A DNA stretch of 64,000 nt from CAYFPS01 sp964345075 (GTDB lineage: Bacteria; CAIWAD01): positions 1 through 64,000 of the forward strand of contig CAYFPS010000002.1 of assembly GCA_964345075.1 (NCBI GenBank), read 5' to 3'. Under the pieces are notes generated by a model, which was not told where the DNA came from, did no database searches, and saw only the letters and a list, made by a program, of their open reading frames with translations. This document shows positions 44,866 to 53,332 of the stretch, one piece after another. The translations under genes and the position numbers were made by a program. The first letter of the stretch is position 1; every line of letters starts with the position of its first letter.

Positions 44866-46020
44866 TCAGTAACCGAGCAGCTGCTTGCCGCGTTCGATCT
44901 TGGCCTTGTCACCGGTACGCATCAGGGCAACACCCAGATTCGTTTTGAGGGCCTGATTCTCAGGCTGCATGTTGAGGCAGTACTCAAAGTACTGGGCGGC
45001 CTTGTTTGCATCCTGCATCTCTTCCGGCAAGTCCTGAATGTACAGCACGGCCAGACTGTAGGCGGAATCAAAGGCGTACTGTCCGGGATTATCGCCGGCA
45101 GCGTCAATCACGGCAACAAAGGTCTCGATGGCCTTCTGCTGCTTGTTCATGTCACGGTAAAGCAGGGCCAGATTGTAGAGCATCTTGGGATCACCGGGAT
45201 TGCGCTGGATCGCCTTCAGGATGAAATCACTCGCTTCCGCCAGTAGCGGCTTGCCTTCTTCACCCAGGGCCAGACCCTGCTGAATGCGGGCCTTGCCAGC
45301 ATAGCTCAGCACATCGGCATCATCGGGAAAGTGCAGGAGGCTCTGATCGGCAAAGGCGCGGGCCTTGTCGAAGTCACGCACATTGAAGCAGAGCTGGATC
45401 AGGGTCAATGCATAATCGAGACTGTCGGGGTTCTGCTCAACCAGCGTGGCATAGGGCTCAATCGCCGAGGCCAGCACGGGGAATCCGCTCTCGTCCAGAT
45501 AGAGGCTGTTGAATTCAGAGATGTAGATGTCGCCCAGACGCTTGTGCAGATCCGAACGATCGGGCAGGATGTTCAGCGCCACACGAATTCGCTCACGGCT
45601 TTTCTCGAAGGCATCGGCCGCGCCCGCACTGTCGCCTGCCGCCAACAGACTGTCCGCCATTTCAAACTGACGAATCGAGCCGTTCCAGAGGCCCATCCAC
45701 TGCTGATCAATGGTGTTCTGCGCCTCTTCCTTGAAGCCTGCAAGCTTCTTGGGCTTGTCCTTGCAATCATCTATCTGGGCAAAGGCTTCACGCATCTTGG
45801 CCCATTCTTTCTTTTCTGCGTAGAGCTCTACCAGGCGCTGGTAGACTTGAGCTTCGCCCGTGCCCTTTGTCGCAGCCTTTTCGTACCAGGTCAGGGCTTG
45901 TGCTTTTTCGCCCTGGTTGTAGTAAGTATTGGCGCTCCTGAGCTCCATCGACTTGCCAGCAAAGGCCGCACCCTGCAGCAGAAGCAGGGCCAGTCCGGTG
46001 GTGATCATCTGCCTGAACAT
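44866..46020 (-). CDS. Periplasmic tetratricopeptide-repeat protein
   Basis: A 384-residue exported protein with signal peptide ending LLQGAAFA and then helical TPR repeats through its length (for example YYNQGEKAQALTWYEKAA, and the last copies DANKAAQYFEYCLNMQPENQ). TPR proteins act as scaffolds in envelope complexes; the partner is unknown. AAGGAG precedes the ATG. It lies 35 bases after mtnA and is followed by a terminator. Confidence 0.85.
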   Translation of the reverse strand: MFRQMITTGLALLLLQGAAFAGKSMELRSANTYYNQGEKAQALTWYEKAATKGTGEAQVYQRLVELYAEKKEWAKMREAFAQIDDCKDKPKKLAGFKEEAQNTIDQQWMGLWNGSIRQFEMADSLLAAGDSAGAADAFEKSRERIRVALNILPDRSDLHKRLGDIYISEFNSLYLDESGFPVLASAIEPYATLVEQNPDSLDYALTLIQLCFNVRDFDKARAFADQSLLHFPDDADVLSYAGKARIQQGLALGEEGKPLLAEASDFILKAIQRNPGDPKMLYNLALLYRDMNKQQKAIETFVAVIDAAGDNPGQYAFDSAYSLAVLYIQDLPEEMQDANKAAQYFEYCLNMQPENQALKTNLGVALMRTGDKAKIERGKQLLGY

Positions 46021-46055
46021 ATTTTTCTCCTTCCTCCCCGCTCAAACGCGGCCCG

Positions 46056-47066
46056 TCATGCAAGAATCCGCTTAATCGCCTCCTTCAGCGGGGCTTCAAG
46101 CAGACCTCTTTCGGTTATCACCGTTTCGATCCAGTCCGCAGGAACCACGTCAAAAGCCGGGTTCCAGACCTGTAAACCCGTTGGTGTCCAACGAGTTTCT
46201 CCATGTCCAAGGAGTTCATCAGCAGGCCGCTCTTCAATTGGAATGGCCATGCCATTTGCACAGTCTGCATCAATTGTGCTGGTCGGGGCAACCACATGAA
46301 AGGGAACCCCGTGTTCGCGCGCTGCCAGTGCCAGTGAATAGCTGCCAATTTTGTTGGCTGTATCACCGTTGGCGGCTATGCGATCCGCACCAATGAAGAC
46401 ACCATCCACGCCCAGCCGCTTCATGGCAAAGGCGGCCATGGAATCGGCAATCAGCCTGCAGGGAATGCCTGCTTCCATCAGTTCAAGGCTGGTCAGACGC
46501 GCGCCTTGCAGCAGTGGGCGTGTTTCATCCACCAGCACTTCAAACTTCAGGCCCTGCCTCTTCGCGGCAAGGAAGACGCCCAGCGCACTTCCCAGGCCGC
46601 CGGTTGCCAGCGGACCGGCGTTGCAATGCGTCAGATAGCGGCCGCCTTCCCTGATCAGGCTGGCGCCGTGAGTAGACATGGCCTCGCAGGCAGCTTCTTC
46701 CATCTGATGAATGGCCCTCGCTTCGCGAGTGGCCACGGGCTCCCACTGCTCGTGTGATACAACGCTCAAGGCATGTGTCACGCGATCGACTGCCCAGGCC
46801 AGGTTGACCGCTGTCGGTCTGGCCTCGCGCAACTGCAGGCAGAGCTCCCTTAGCCGCGCTGGGCTGCCGGCAGCTTCCCGGGCCGCCAGCATGCAGCCAT
46901 AAGCTCCAGCGATGCCAATGGCCGGGGCGCCGCGCACTCGCAGCAGGCTGATCGCTTCCACCATCTGCGAGACGGACTGGATTTCAAGGATCACCCGTTC
47001 CCGGGGCAGGCGCGTCTGGTCAATCAGGTACAGACGCCCCGCTTCATACCAGATTGGTCGAATCAA
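46056..47066 (-). CDS. mtnA: S-methyl-5-thioribose-1-phosphate isomerase
   Basis: A 336-residue aldose-ketose isomerase of methionine salvage. RGAPAIGIAGAYG, the catalytic cysteine in LTHCNAGPLATGG and the catalytic aspartate in GADRIAANGDTANKIG are present. It overlaps the upstream PfkB-type kinase gene by four bases. No other Mtn gene is in the window, so the kinase may supply the sugar phosphate, or the pair may handle 5-deoxyribose or a related salvage sugar; this is inference. Confidence 0.94.
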   Translation of the reverse strand: MIRPIWYEAGRLYLIDQTRLPRERVILEIQSVSQMVEAISLLRVRGAPAIGIAGAYGCMLAAREAAGSPARLRELCLQLREARPTAVNLAWAVDRVTHALSVVSHEQWEPVATREARAIHQMEEAACEAMSTHGASLIREGGRYLTHCNAGPLATGGLGSALGVFLAAKRQGLKFEVLVDETRPLLQGARLTSLELMEAGIPCRLIADSMAAFAMKRLGVDGVFIGADRIAANGDTANKIGSYSLALAAREHGVPFHVVAPTSTIDADCANGMAIPIEERPADELLGHGETRWTPTGLQVWNPAFDVVPADWIETVITERGLLEAPLKEAIKRILA

Positions 47067-47977
47067 AGGCTGAAGGCCGTCAGGCGTTCAAAGGCCTTGA
47101 GGCGCTCGTCCACTTCTTCCCGTGTGACAGCCAACAGGCGCTTCAGCGAAAAATCCTCAACACAGAAACTGGCCCAGGCGCTGCCATGTATCACGGCGCG
47201 GCGATAGGCCATTTCATCCATGTCATCAGCAGCTGCCAGCGAACTGACAAAGCCACCGGCAAAGGTATCACCGGCTCCGGTCGGGTCGATTACCTCGTCC
47301 AGAGGCAGCGCCGGTGCGGCAAACCAGTTGTCATTGTGATACAGGAGAGCGCCGTGTTCGCCCTTTTTGATGACCACCGTGTGCGGGCCCATCGCCTTGA
47401 GCGCCCTGGCTGCACGGGGCAGGCTGCGCAAGCCCGTGATCTGGCGGGCCTCTTCATCATTGACGATGAGAACATGGCAGCGAGCGATGACCTTTTTCAG
47501 GTCATCCAGAGCAATATCAATCCAGAGATTCATCGTGTCGAGTACGACCAACTCCGGACCTGTCATCTGATCAAGCACATCCAGCTGCAGCTGCGGCTGA
47601 ATGTTGGCAAGGAACAGCACCTGATGGCCACGGGACTTTTCAGGAATCCAGGGTTTGAAGCTCTCGAAAACGCCCAGCTCGGTGAAGAGTGTATCACGAC
47701 CAATCATGTCCTCGTGATACTTGCCACCCCAGCGAAAGGTCTTGCCGCCGGGAACGATCTTCAAGCCATCCAGCCCTACTCCCAGCGCGTGCAGCGGGTC
47801 GATCTCCTGCATGGGGAAATCATCGCCGACAACGCCTACCAGGTCCACCGGCACCTGATGCGCGGCGGCTGCCGAAAAGAAAAAGGCGCTTCCGCCAAGA
47901 GCGTCATCCACCTTGCCATGGCTGGTTTCCACACTGTCCAGGGCCGTGGAGCCCACCACCAGAATACTACGACTCAT
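47063..47977 (-). CDS. PfkB-family sugar or nucleoside kinase
   Basis: A 304-residue kinase of the ribokinase/PfkB family. The N-terminal GGSAFFFSAAAA and the C-terminal signature DPTGAGDTFAGGF with its catalytic aspartate are intact. Substrate specificity cannot be read. It overlaps rsfS and mtnA by four bases on either side, suggesting a tight operon. The neighbour mtnA points to a methylthioribose-like or deoxyribose-like sugar. Confidence 0.9.
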   Translation of the reverse strand: MSRSILVVGSTALDSVETSHGKVDDALGGSAFFFSAAAAHQVPVDLVGVVGDDFPMQEIDPLHALGVGLDGLKIVPGGKTFRWGGKYHEDMIGRDTLFTELGVFESFKPWIPEKSRGHQVLFLANIQPQLQLDVLDQMTGPELVVLDTMNLWIDIALDDLKKVIARCHVLIVNDEEARQITGLRSLPRAARALKAMGPHTVVIKKGEHGALLYHNDNWFAAPALPLDEVIDPTGAGDTFAGGFVSSLAAADDMDEMAYRRAVIHGSAWASFCVEDFSLKRLLAVTREEVDERLKAFERLTAFSL

Positions 47978-48501
47978 ACTTTCTTGCGCCCGGCCGAAGC
48001 CTTCTTAAGCGAGATCTTCTTGGAGCCCGCTTCCTTCGCCTTCTTCGCTTCCTTGGCTGCCGCTTTGGCTGCCGCCTTTTCTTCAGCCAACTGTGCGGCC
48101 TTTTCCATGCGAAGAACCAGATCCGCGCGAGCATCCTTGAGCGAACCGGTCTTGCCTGTGCGGTCATCAACATTCAGGCGGGGGCCATCGCACCAGAGCC
48201 GCTCGAGATTGTAATGCAGCCGCTTCTGGGGCTGGAAACAATGGAAGGTGACATCGACAAAATCGGCCACCATCCATTCGTCGCTATCCTTTTCCGTAAC
48301 GAAGGTACGCTCACCGATGGCGCGCGCTTCGTCCACGACGAAATCCGTAATCGCCCTGACATGCATGCCGACGGTTCCAGTGCAGATCACGAAAAAGTCG
48401 GTTGCTTCCGTCAGGCCACGCACATCGATAATCACGATGTCTTCGGCCTTCTTGGCCCAGGCCATGCGCGCAATGCGCTTTGCCAGATAAATTGCCTGCA
48501 T
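47974..48501 (-). CDS. rsfS: Ribosomal silencing factor RsfS with basic tail
   Basis: Residues 1 to about 118 match RsfS, which binds L14 and blocks 30S-50S joining in starvation: DIVIIDVRGLTEATDFFVICTG, DEWMVADFVDVTFHCFQPQ and YNLERLWCDGPRL. The remaining 55 residues are an alanine-lysine-rich helix and a very basic end (KKISLKKASAGRKKV) not found in typical 105-120-residue members. The tail may strengthen rRNA binding. Confidence 0.92.
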   Translation of the reverse strand: MQAIYLAKRIARMAWAKKAEDIVIIDVRGLTEATDFFVICTGTVGMHVRAITDFVVDEARAIGERTFVTEKDSDEWMVADFVDVTFHCFQPQKRLHYNLERLWCDGPRLNVDDRTGKTGSLKDARADLVLRMEKAAQLAEEKAAAKAAAKEAKKAKEAGSKKISLKKASAGRKKV

Positions 48502-48512
48502 AAGGTTCCTGT

Positions 48513-49202
48513 TTAGTTCGGCAGTTTGAGAGAGCGATAATCGCGGCCAAGGACGAGACTGATGTCAACGTCCACCAGACGGGCATCGGGCTCGTGCCTG
48601 ATGGCATCGGCGCCCAGTCCCAGATCTTCAGCCAGCCGCTGAGCGGCTCGCTCGTTTCCGCGCCGCTCAAGGATCAGGGTCTTCTCCAGCCTGCTTCTGG
48701 CATTGACCTTTTCGCGAATGTCATAACCCAGGCGCTGCAGCTTGTCGCCGTAGCGCTTTGCCAGACCGGCTTCGCCCACACCATTCTGGATCTGCAGGCG
48801 AATGGTTGGCCTGGCATTTGTCGAAAGCGGCTGCCAAGGGTCCACGACCGGCTTCTCCGGCGTCAAATCCAGGACCTCTTCGACCACCGGCTCTGCCGCA
48901 GTCTGCTCTTCACTGCTTTCTTCCGGCTTGGTCAGAGCTTCCGTTTGACTTGCCGGTGAAGGCTCTTCTGCGATCACGCCCGCCTCCGGAACCGGCTGAC
49001 TGGAAGCCTCCAGACTCAGCGGCTGTGCCTTTTCCACTCCAGCGGACTCCAGCAGGCTGAGACGGCGATCCATCTTCAGAAGAAGCCAGGACTGAGCGAG
49101 GGAAAGAAGGAGCAGAAGCAGGACAATCAGCTTGAGCCAACCGCCGCGCGGGGCATCATGCCTGCCTGCCTGTTTGGCCTGTCCGGTGCGGCGAATCGAC
49201 AT
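48513..49202 (-). CDS. Membrane protein with LytR C-terminal domain
   Basis: A 229-residue protein: one membrane helix near residues 22-42, a proline- and glutamate-rich periplasmic spacer, then a LytR_C domain from about 132 (RLQIQNGVGEAGLAKRYGDKLQRLGYDI). The catalytic LytR-CpsA-Psr domain is absent, so it is not itself a wall-polymer ligase. Position just upstream of rsfS is a common arrangement. Function unknown. Confidence 0.85.
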   Translation of the reverse strand: MSIRRTGQAKQAGRHDAPRGGWLKLIVLLLLLLSLAQSWLLLKMDRRLSLLESAGVEKAQPLSLEASSQPVPEAGVIAEEPSPASQTEALTKPEESSEEQTAAEPVVEEVLDLTPEKPVVDPWQPLSTNARPTIRLQIQNGVGEAGLAKRYGDKLQRLGYDIREKVNARSRLEKTLILERRGNERAAQRLAEDLGLGADAIRHEPDARLVDVDISLVLGRDYRSLKLPN

Positions 49203-49216
49203 GAATCAGCGGCTCG

Positions 49217-49708
49217 CTAGCGATTGGAAAAGGAATCTTGGCCAAAAGGACTGGCATTCCAGCCATACCAGGGCATGCCCCAGCTCTGCGCCGGTGCCAT
49301 GCCACGGGAAATGCCCAAACGCATTTCGAAATGCTCGCTGGGCTGCCAGCGGAATTCCGCGCCACCCACAAGATTCTCGCCAGTTGCTCCCGGCACAACA
49401 CTGTTGTGAAAGAGGCTGTGCACGCCAAGCTGCAGGCGCAGGTCCATGGTGGCACCAAGCTGATAGTCCAGCTGGCTCATGTAAAGGCCCGTACCGACAG
49501 AGCCGCCGCCGCCACTGGCATAGCCCATTTCAACGGACTGCGACCAGCTCATGCGTGAAGGATCCAGAAAGGGGCCGCTGGTATTTATCCCCAGGCCCGG
49601 ATTGAGCACAATCCCCTGCAGCGAGGGTCCGTCAAGGCGATCCTTGAACTGGGCACTCACCGTCAGCGGCAGTAGCATCAGCACTGCGACCATCAGGCTC
49701 TTGTTCAT
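49217..49708 (-). CDS. Small exported beta-rich protein
   Basis: A 163-residue protein with signal peptide MNKSLMVAVLMLLPLTVSA, then glycine- and aromatic-rich alternating segments (MSQLDYQLGATMDLRLQLGV, GGAEFRWQPSEHFEMRLGIS) that fit a small outer-membrane barrel or periplasmic protein. The C-terminus does not end in a clear barrel strand. GGGGAG precedes the chosen ATG; a longer start has no ribosome site. No family recognised. Confidence 0.7.
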   Translation of the reverse strand: MNKSLMVAVLMLLPLTVSAQFKDRLDGPSLQGIVLNPGLGINTSGPFLDPSRMSWSQSVEMGYASGGGGSVGTGLYMSQLDYQLGATMDLRLQLGVHSLFHNSVVPGATGENLVGGAEFRWQPSEHFEMRLGISRGMAPAQSWGMPWYGWNASPFGQDSFSNR

Positions 49709-49747
49709 TCTGACTCCCCCTGCTCCTAAAGAGCAGTTTCTGACTCG

Positions 49748-49776
49748 ATTCGACCTTGCAAGGTAAGGCTTTTCAA
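49748..49776 (-). promoter_or_regulatory. Possible promoter with palindrome in spacer
   Basis: On the reverse strand TTGAAA (49776-49771) and TCGAAT (49753-49748) are 17 bases apart. The perfect palindrome ACCTTGCAAGGT (49753-49764) occupies much of the spacer. Downstream, CTGCTC/GAGCAG (49720-49736) would form a leader hairpin before the small exported protein gene. Confidence 0.35.
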
Positions 49777-49785
49777 GCGCCAATA

Positions 49786-50523
49786 TCAGCGATTGCTCAA
49801 TGCCTTCTCCACTTCAGCCAATTGCTCTACTGTATTGACTCCGCTAATCTCCATGGAATCCTGTGTGCAGCAGGCTCCCACCGAATGGCCGTCATTCACA
49901 AGCAGGCGCACGACATCGGTCAGGTAGAGCTCGCCCTGGGCGTTGTCCGTGTCCAGCTGCTGGATGTACTTGAAAAGCAGGGCCACATCAAAGAGGTAGA
50001 TCCCGGAATTGATCTCGCGAACCGCCAGCTCGCTCTCTGAGGCATCACGATGCTCGACAATCCTCACCACCTGACCTTTTTCGTCACGAATGATGCGTCC
50101 ATAGCCCGTGGGATCCTCAAAGTCGGCCGTAAGGATGGTTGCGGCATGCGAGGCATCGGCGTGATACGCGCTCAAGTCCTTGAGGGTTCCCGGACTCAGC
50201 AAGGGCACGTCTCCGGAAAGCACCAGAACCTGTCCGGCATGTCCGGCCATCGCTTCGCGGCACATCTGCACAGCATGACCGGTACCCAGCTGTTCGGCCT
50301 GCACGGCAAAGCTCACGCCGCGTGCCCTGATCGCCTCCATGACGGCCTCGCGCTGATGCCCGACCACCACCACCTTGTGAGTGGCTCCGGCGGCTTCCGC
50401 CTGATCAAGCACCCAGTCAATCAGCGGGCGACCAAGCGCCGGATGCAAAACCTTGGCCAGATCGGATTTCATACGCGTGCCCTTGCCCGCGGCCAGAATG
50501 ATGACAGATAGTTCCTGCTGCAT
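49786..50523 (-). CDS. GlmU-like uridyltransferase domain, stand-alone
   Basis: A 245-residue nucleotidyltransferase matching only the N-terminal half of GlmU. The signature LAAGKGTRMKSDLAKVLHP, the UDP-GlcNAc region EQLGTGHAV and GDVPLL are present, as is NSGIYLFDV. The left-handed beta-helix acetyltransferase half (normally to about 450 residues) is absent, with a clean stop. It probably forms UDP-N-acetylglucosamine or a related UDP sugar; acetylation would need another enzyme. It starts directly before the panC stop in a five-gene overlapping operon. Confidence 0.9.
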   Translation of the reverse strand: MQQELSVIILAAGKGTRMKSDLAKVLHPALGRPLIDWVLDQAEAAGATHKVVVVGHQREAVMEAIRARGVSFAVQAEQLGTGHAVQMCREAMAGHAGQVLVLSGDVPLLSPGTLKDLSAYHADASHAATILTADFEDPTGYGRIIRDEKGQVVRIVEHRDASESELAVREINSGIYLFDVALLFKYIQQLDTDNAQGELYLTDVVRLLVNDGHSVGACCTQDSMEISGVNTVEQLAEVEKALSNR

Positions 50524-51414
50524 TTACTCCATTCCTTTGATACGAAGATTGTCGATCAGTCGTGTCTTTCCCAGTCGAGCGGCCGCCAGCAAGACCAGCT
50601 CGCCTCCCGCCTGCGTTGGCGAGTCACCCTGCCAGTCCGGCTCGTGGGGCCAGCCTGCCAGCGAGTTCAGTGTGGCCCAGTCAGCCACATGCAGGTATTC
50701 GGCCTTGAAGAGCTTCTCCTGCTTCAATCTGTTTTGTATCACAGCGATTGCTGCAGCTGGATCACGGTCAGCAGAAAGCGCCGCAGCTCCGGCCCTGAGC
50801 GCTTCATTAAGGGCTGGCGCAGCAGCACGCTCCACGTCGCTCAGGTAGACATTGCGGCTGCTCATGGCCAGACCATCGGCCTCGCGCATGATCTCGCCCT
50901 CAAGAATGGTCACACCCAGCTCCAGATCCTGATTCATGCGCTGGATCAGCCAGAGCTGCTGCGCATCCTTGGCTCCGAATATGGCGTGTGTGCAGCGGCT
51001 CCAGCGAAAGAGGCGGTGCACGATGCTCAAGACTCCTCTGAAGTGCCCGGGCCGGCTGGCACCGCAGTAGCGATCCGCGACAGGGCCCGGCACCACCCAG
51101 GTCTGATAATCAGGCGGATAGATGTCCTCAGCTGAAGGCACGAAAACGCCATCCACACCCCGGTTGCGGCACAGCTCGAGATCCCGCTCCAGATCGCGCG
51201 GGTAGCTGGCCAGATCTTCCTTTGGCCCGAACTGGGCAGGATTGACGAAGATGGAAAGCCAGAGCTGCTTGACAAGCGGGCGCAGCCTGTCCACCAGACT
51301 GAGGTGACCTTCGTGCAGAAAGCCCATGGTCGGGACAAGGCCGATTGTATCACCGGCTTGCCTGAGTTCTGCCGCTGCATCCAGCATCTCTCGCGGATTG
51401 TGGATGATGCGCAT
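50524..51414 (-). CDS. panC: Pantothenate synthetase
   Basis: A 296-residue enzyme joining pantoate and beta-alanine with ATP. VPTMGFLHEGHLSLV carries the HxGH-type nucleotide motif, followed by SIFVNPAQFGPKEDL and later MSSRNVYLS. It overlaps panB by one base. The coenzyme A precursor pathway is thus represented by both pan genes; panD is not in the window. Confidence 0.97.
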   Translation of the reverse strand: MRIIHNPREMLDAAAELRQAGDTIGLVPTMGFLHEGHLSLVDRLRPLVKQLWLSIFVNPAQFGPKEDLASYPRDLERDLELCRNRGVDGVFVPSAEDIYPPDYQTWVVPGPVADRYCGASRPGHFRGVLSIVHRLFRWSRCTHAIFGAKDAQQLWLIQRMNQDLELGVTILEGEIMREADGLAMSSRNVYLSDVERAAAPALNEALRAGAAALSADRDPAAAIAVIQNRLKQEKLFKAEYLHVADWATLNSLAGWPHEPDWQGDSPTQAGGELVLLAAARLGKTRLIDNLRIKGME

Positions 51415-52223
51415 CAGATCTCGTTCTCCGCTGGAAAACTTCCGTCCCTGACAGCTGCCACATAGTCGCCCATGGCGCGGCGGACCTCATCGGCCATGCT
51501 GGCGAAGCGCCTGACAAAGGGCGCTTTCATTTCATAAAGCCCCAGCAGATCCATGTTGACCAGGACCTGTCCGTCGGTGCCGGTGCCGCTTCCAATGCCG
51601 ATGGTCGGAATGGAAGATTCAGCCGTGATGTGTCTGGCCAGTTCCGCGGGAATGCGCTCCAGCACCAGCGAAAAGCAGCCGGCCTCTTCCAGGCGCTTCG
51701 CATCCTTGATGATTCGCTCGGCTTCCGCGTTCTTCTTGCCGCGCATGCCCCAGCCGCCAAGCTGGTGCAGGCTCTGCGGTGTCAGGCCCAGATGCCCCAT
51801 GACCGGAATACCACAGGCAACCAGCTTCTCAATCAGCGGCAAGACGGCCCCGCAGCCCTCGATTTTGACGGCCTGTGCTCCACCCTCGGCCATGACACGC
51901 GCACAGGCCCTGAGCCCTTCTTCCAGCGAAACCTGCACGCTCATGAAGGGCATGTCGGTTACCAGAAAGGCGTGTTGCACACCGCGGCGGACACAGCGCG
52001 TGTGATAGACCATGTCGTCAAGTGTGACCGAGAGCGTATCATCCTTGCCCTGCACGACCATTCCCAGACTGTCGCCTACCAGAATCAGATCGACGCCTGC
52101 TTCATCCTGCAAATGGGCGAAGAGGGCATCGTAGGCTGTAACACAGCAGATTTTCGTACCGCGCTGCTTCATGCGCTGAAGCGCAGGCAGGCTGACGACC
52201 TTGTTGCGTCCCTGAACACTCAT
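51414..52223 (-). CDS. panB: Ketopantoate hydroxymethyltransferase
   Basis: A 269-residue enzyme making ketopantoate from ketoisovalerate and methylene-tetrahydrofolate. VTAYDALFAHLQDEAGVD, VGDSLGMVVQGKDDTL and GHLGLTPQS are the family motifs. It overlaps mnmA by four bases and panC by one base. Length normal. Confidence 0.97.
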   Translation of the reverse strand: MSVQGRNKVVSLPALQRMKQRGTKICCVTAYDALFAHLQDEAGVDLILVGDSLGMVVQGKDDTLSVTLDDMVYHTRCVRRGVQHAFLVTDMPFMSVQVSLEEGLRACARVMAEGGAQAVKIEGCGAVLPLIEKLVACGIPVMGHLGLTPQSLHQLGGWGMRGKKNAEAERIIKDAKRLEEAGCFSLVLERIPAELARHITAESSIPTIGIGSGTGTDGQVLVNMDLLGLYEMKAPFVRRFASMADEVRRAMGDYVAAVRDGSFPAENEI

Positions 52224-53332
52224 GACTCACCTCCGGGCTCAAGACCCTTGCGTGTCACCTTGCTGATAAATCCACCGCCCAGCACACGATCGCCTTCATA
52301 GAGCACAAGGCTCTGGCCGGGGGTGATAGCCCGACGGCCCTGCAGAAAGCGGATGCGGGCGCTCGCCTGATCCAGCTCCACCTCGCAGGGTGAGCCAGGA
52401 TCGTGATATCGAATGCTGGCCGAACAGCTGAAAGTTGCCGGCAGCTCCGCCAGCAGATTCATGCGCTCGACCTCTAATTCGTGATCCAGCAGATCCTCGT
52501 CCCAACCCAGATGGATATGGCGTGTGACAGGATCGATGTGCCGGACATAGACAGGCTTGCCCAGCGCAATGCCCAGGCCCCGCCGCTGTCCTACGGTGTA
52601 ATGGCTGATTCCCTTGTGCGTGGCAATCTCGCGCCCGTCGGGATCCAGCACCAGGCCGCCCTCTTCCGCCTCCAGCTCATCGGCGGCGTAGTGCTTGAGG
52701 AAAGCCGTGTAATCGCCACCCGGGACAAAGCAGATGTCCTGACTCTCCGGCTTGTCCGCTGTTACCAGCCCGATCTCACTGGCGATCTGGCGCACTTCAC
52801 TCTTCTCCAGACCCTCCAGCGGAAAGAGCGTGTGATCCAGCACTTCCTGCTGAATGCCCCAAAGGGCGTAACTCTGGTCCTTTTCCCGGTTCTGCGAACG
52901 GTGCAAGCTGGCATGGCCTGAATCCTGGCGCTGCACGCGAGCATAATGGCCGGTGGCAATCCAGCCCGCATCCAGCTTCAGAGCGTGCTCCCACAAATGC
53001 TCCCACTTGAGCTTTGTATTACAGAGCACACAGGGGTTGGGAGTTCGCCCCGCCAGATACTCGGTCACGAAATTGTCCATGACCTCGCGGCGGAACTCTT
53101 CGACCAGATCCACCACATGCCAGGGAATGTCCAGCCGTGCACAAACGCGGCGAGCGTCGTTGTAGGCCCGTGTATCACAGCAGGCCTTGTCGTTGCAGCT
53201 ATCGCCGGTATCCGCGTACTCATGAAGCTTCATGGTCACGCCGACGACATCCCAGCCATCACGCTTCAACAGGGCCGCTGCCACGGAAGAATCAACACCG
53301 CCAGACATGGCCAGCAACACGCGACCCTTCAT
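52220..53332 (-). CDS. mnmA: tRNA-specific 2-thiouridylase
   Basis: A 370-residue enzyme that thiolates U34 of Glu, Gln and Lys tRNAs. AMSGGVDSSVAA is the PP-loop, the first catalytic cysteine is in NPCVLCN, the second in QDICFVPGG. It overlaps the cysteine desulfurase gene by four bases, a fitting pair because the desulfurase supplies the sulfur. One GTATCAC word lies within. Confidence 0.97.
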   Translation of the reverse strand: MKGRVLLAMSGGVDSSVAAALLKRDGWDVVGVTMKLHEYADTGDSCNDKACCDTRAYNDARRVCARLDIPWHVVDLVEEFRREVMDNFVTEYLAGRTPNPCVLCNTKLKWEHLWEHALKLDAGWIATGHYARVQRQDSGHASLHRSQNREKDQSYALWGIQQEVLDHTLFPLEGLEKSEVRQIASEIGLVTADKPESQDICFVPGGDYTAFLKHYAADELEAEEGGLVLDPDGREIATHKGISHYTVGQRRGLGIALGKPVYVRHIDPVTRHIHLGWDEDLLDHELEVERMNLLAELPATFSCSASIRYHDPGSPCEVELDQASARIRFLQGRRAITPGQSLVLYEGDRVLGGGFISKVTRKGLEPGGES

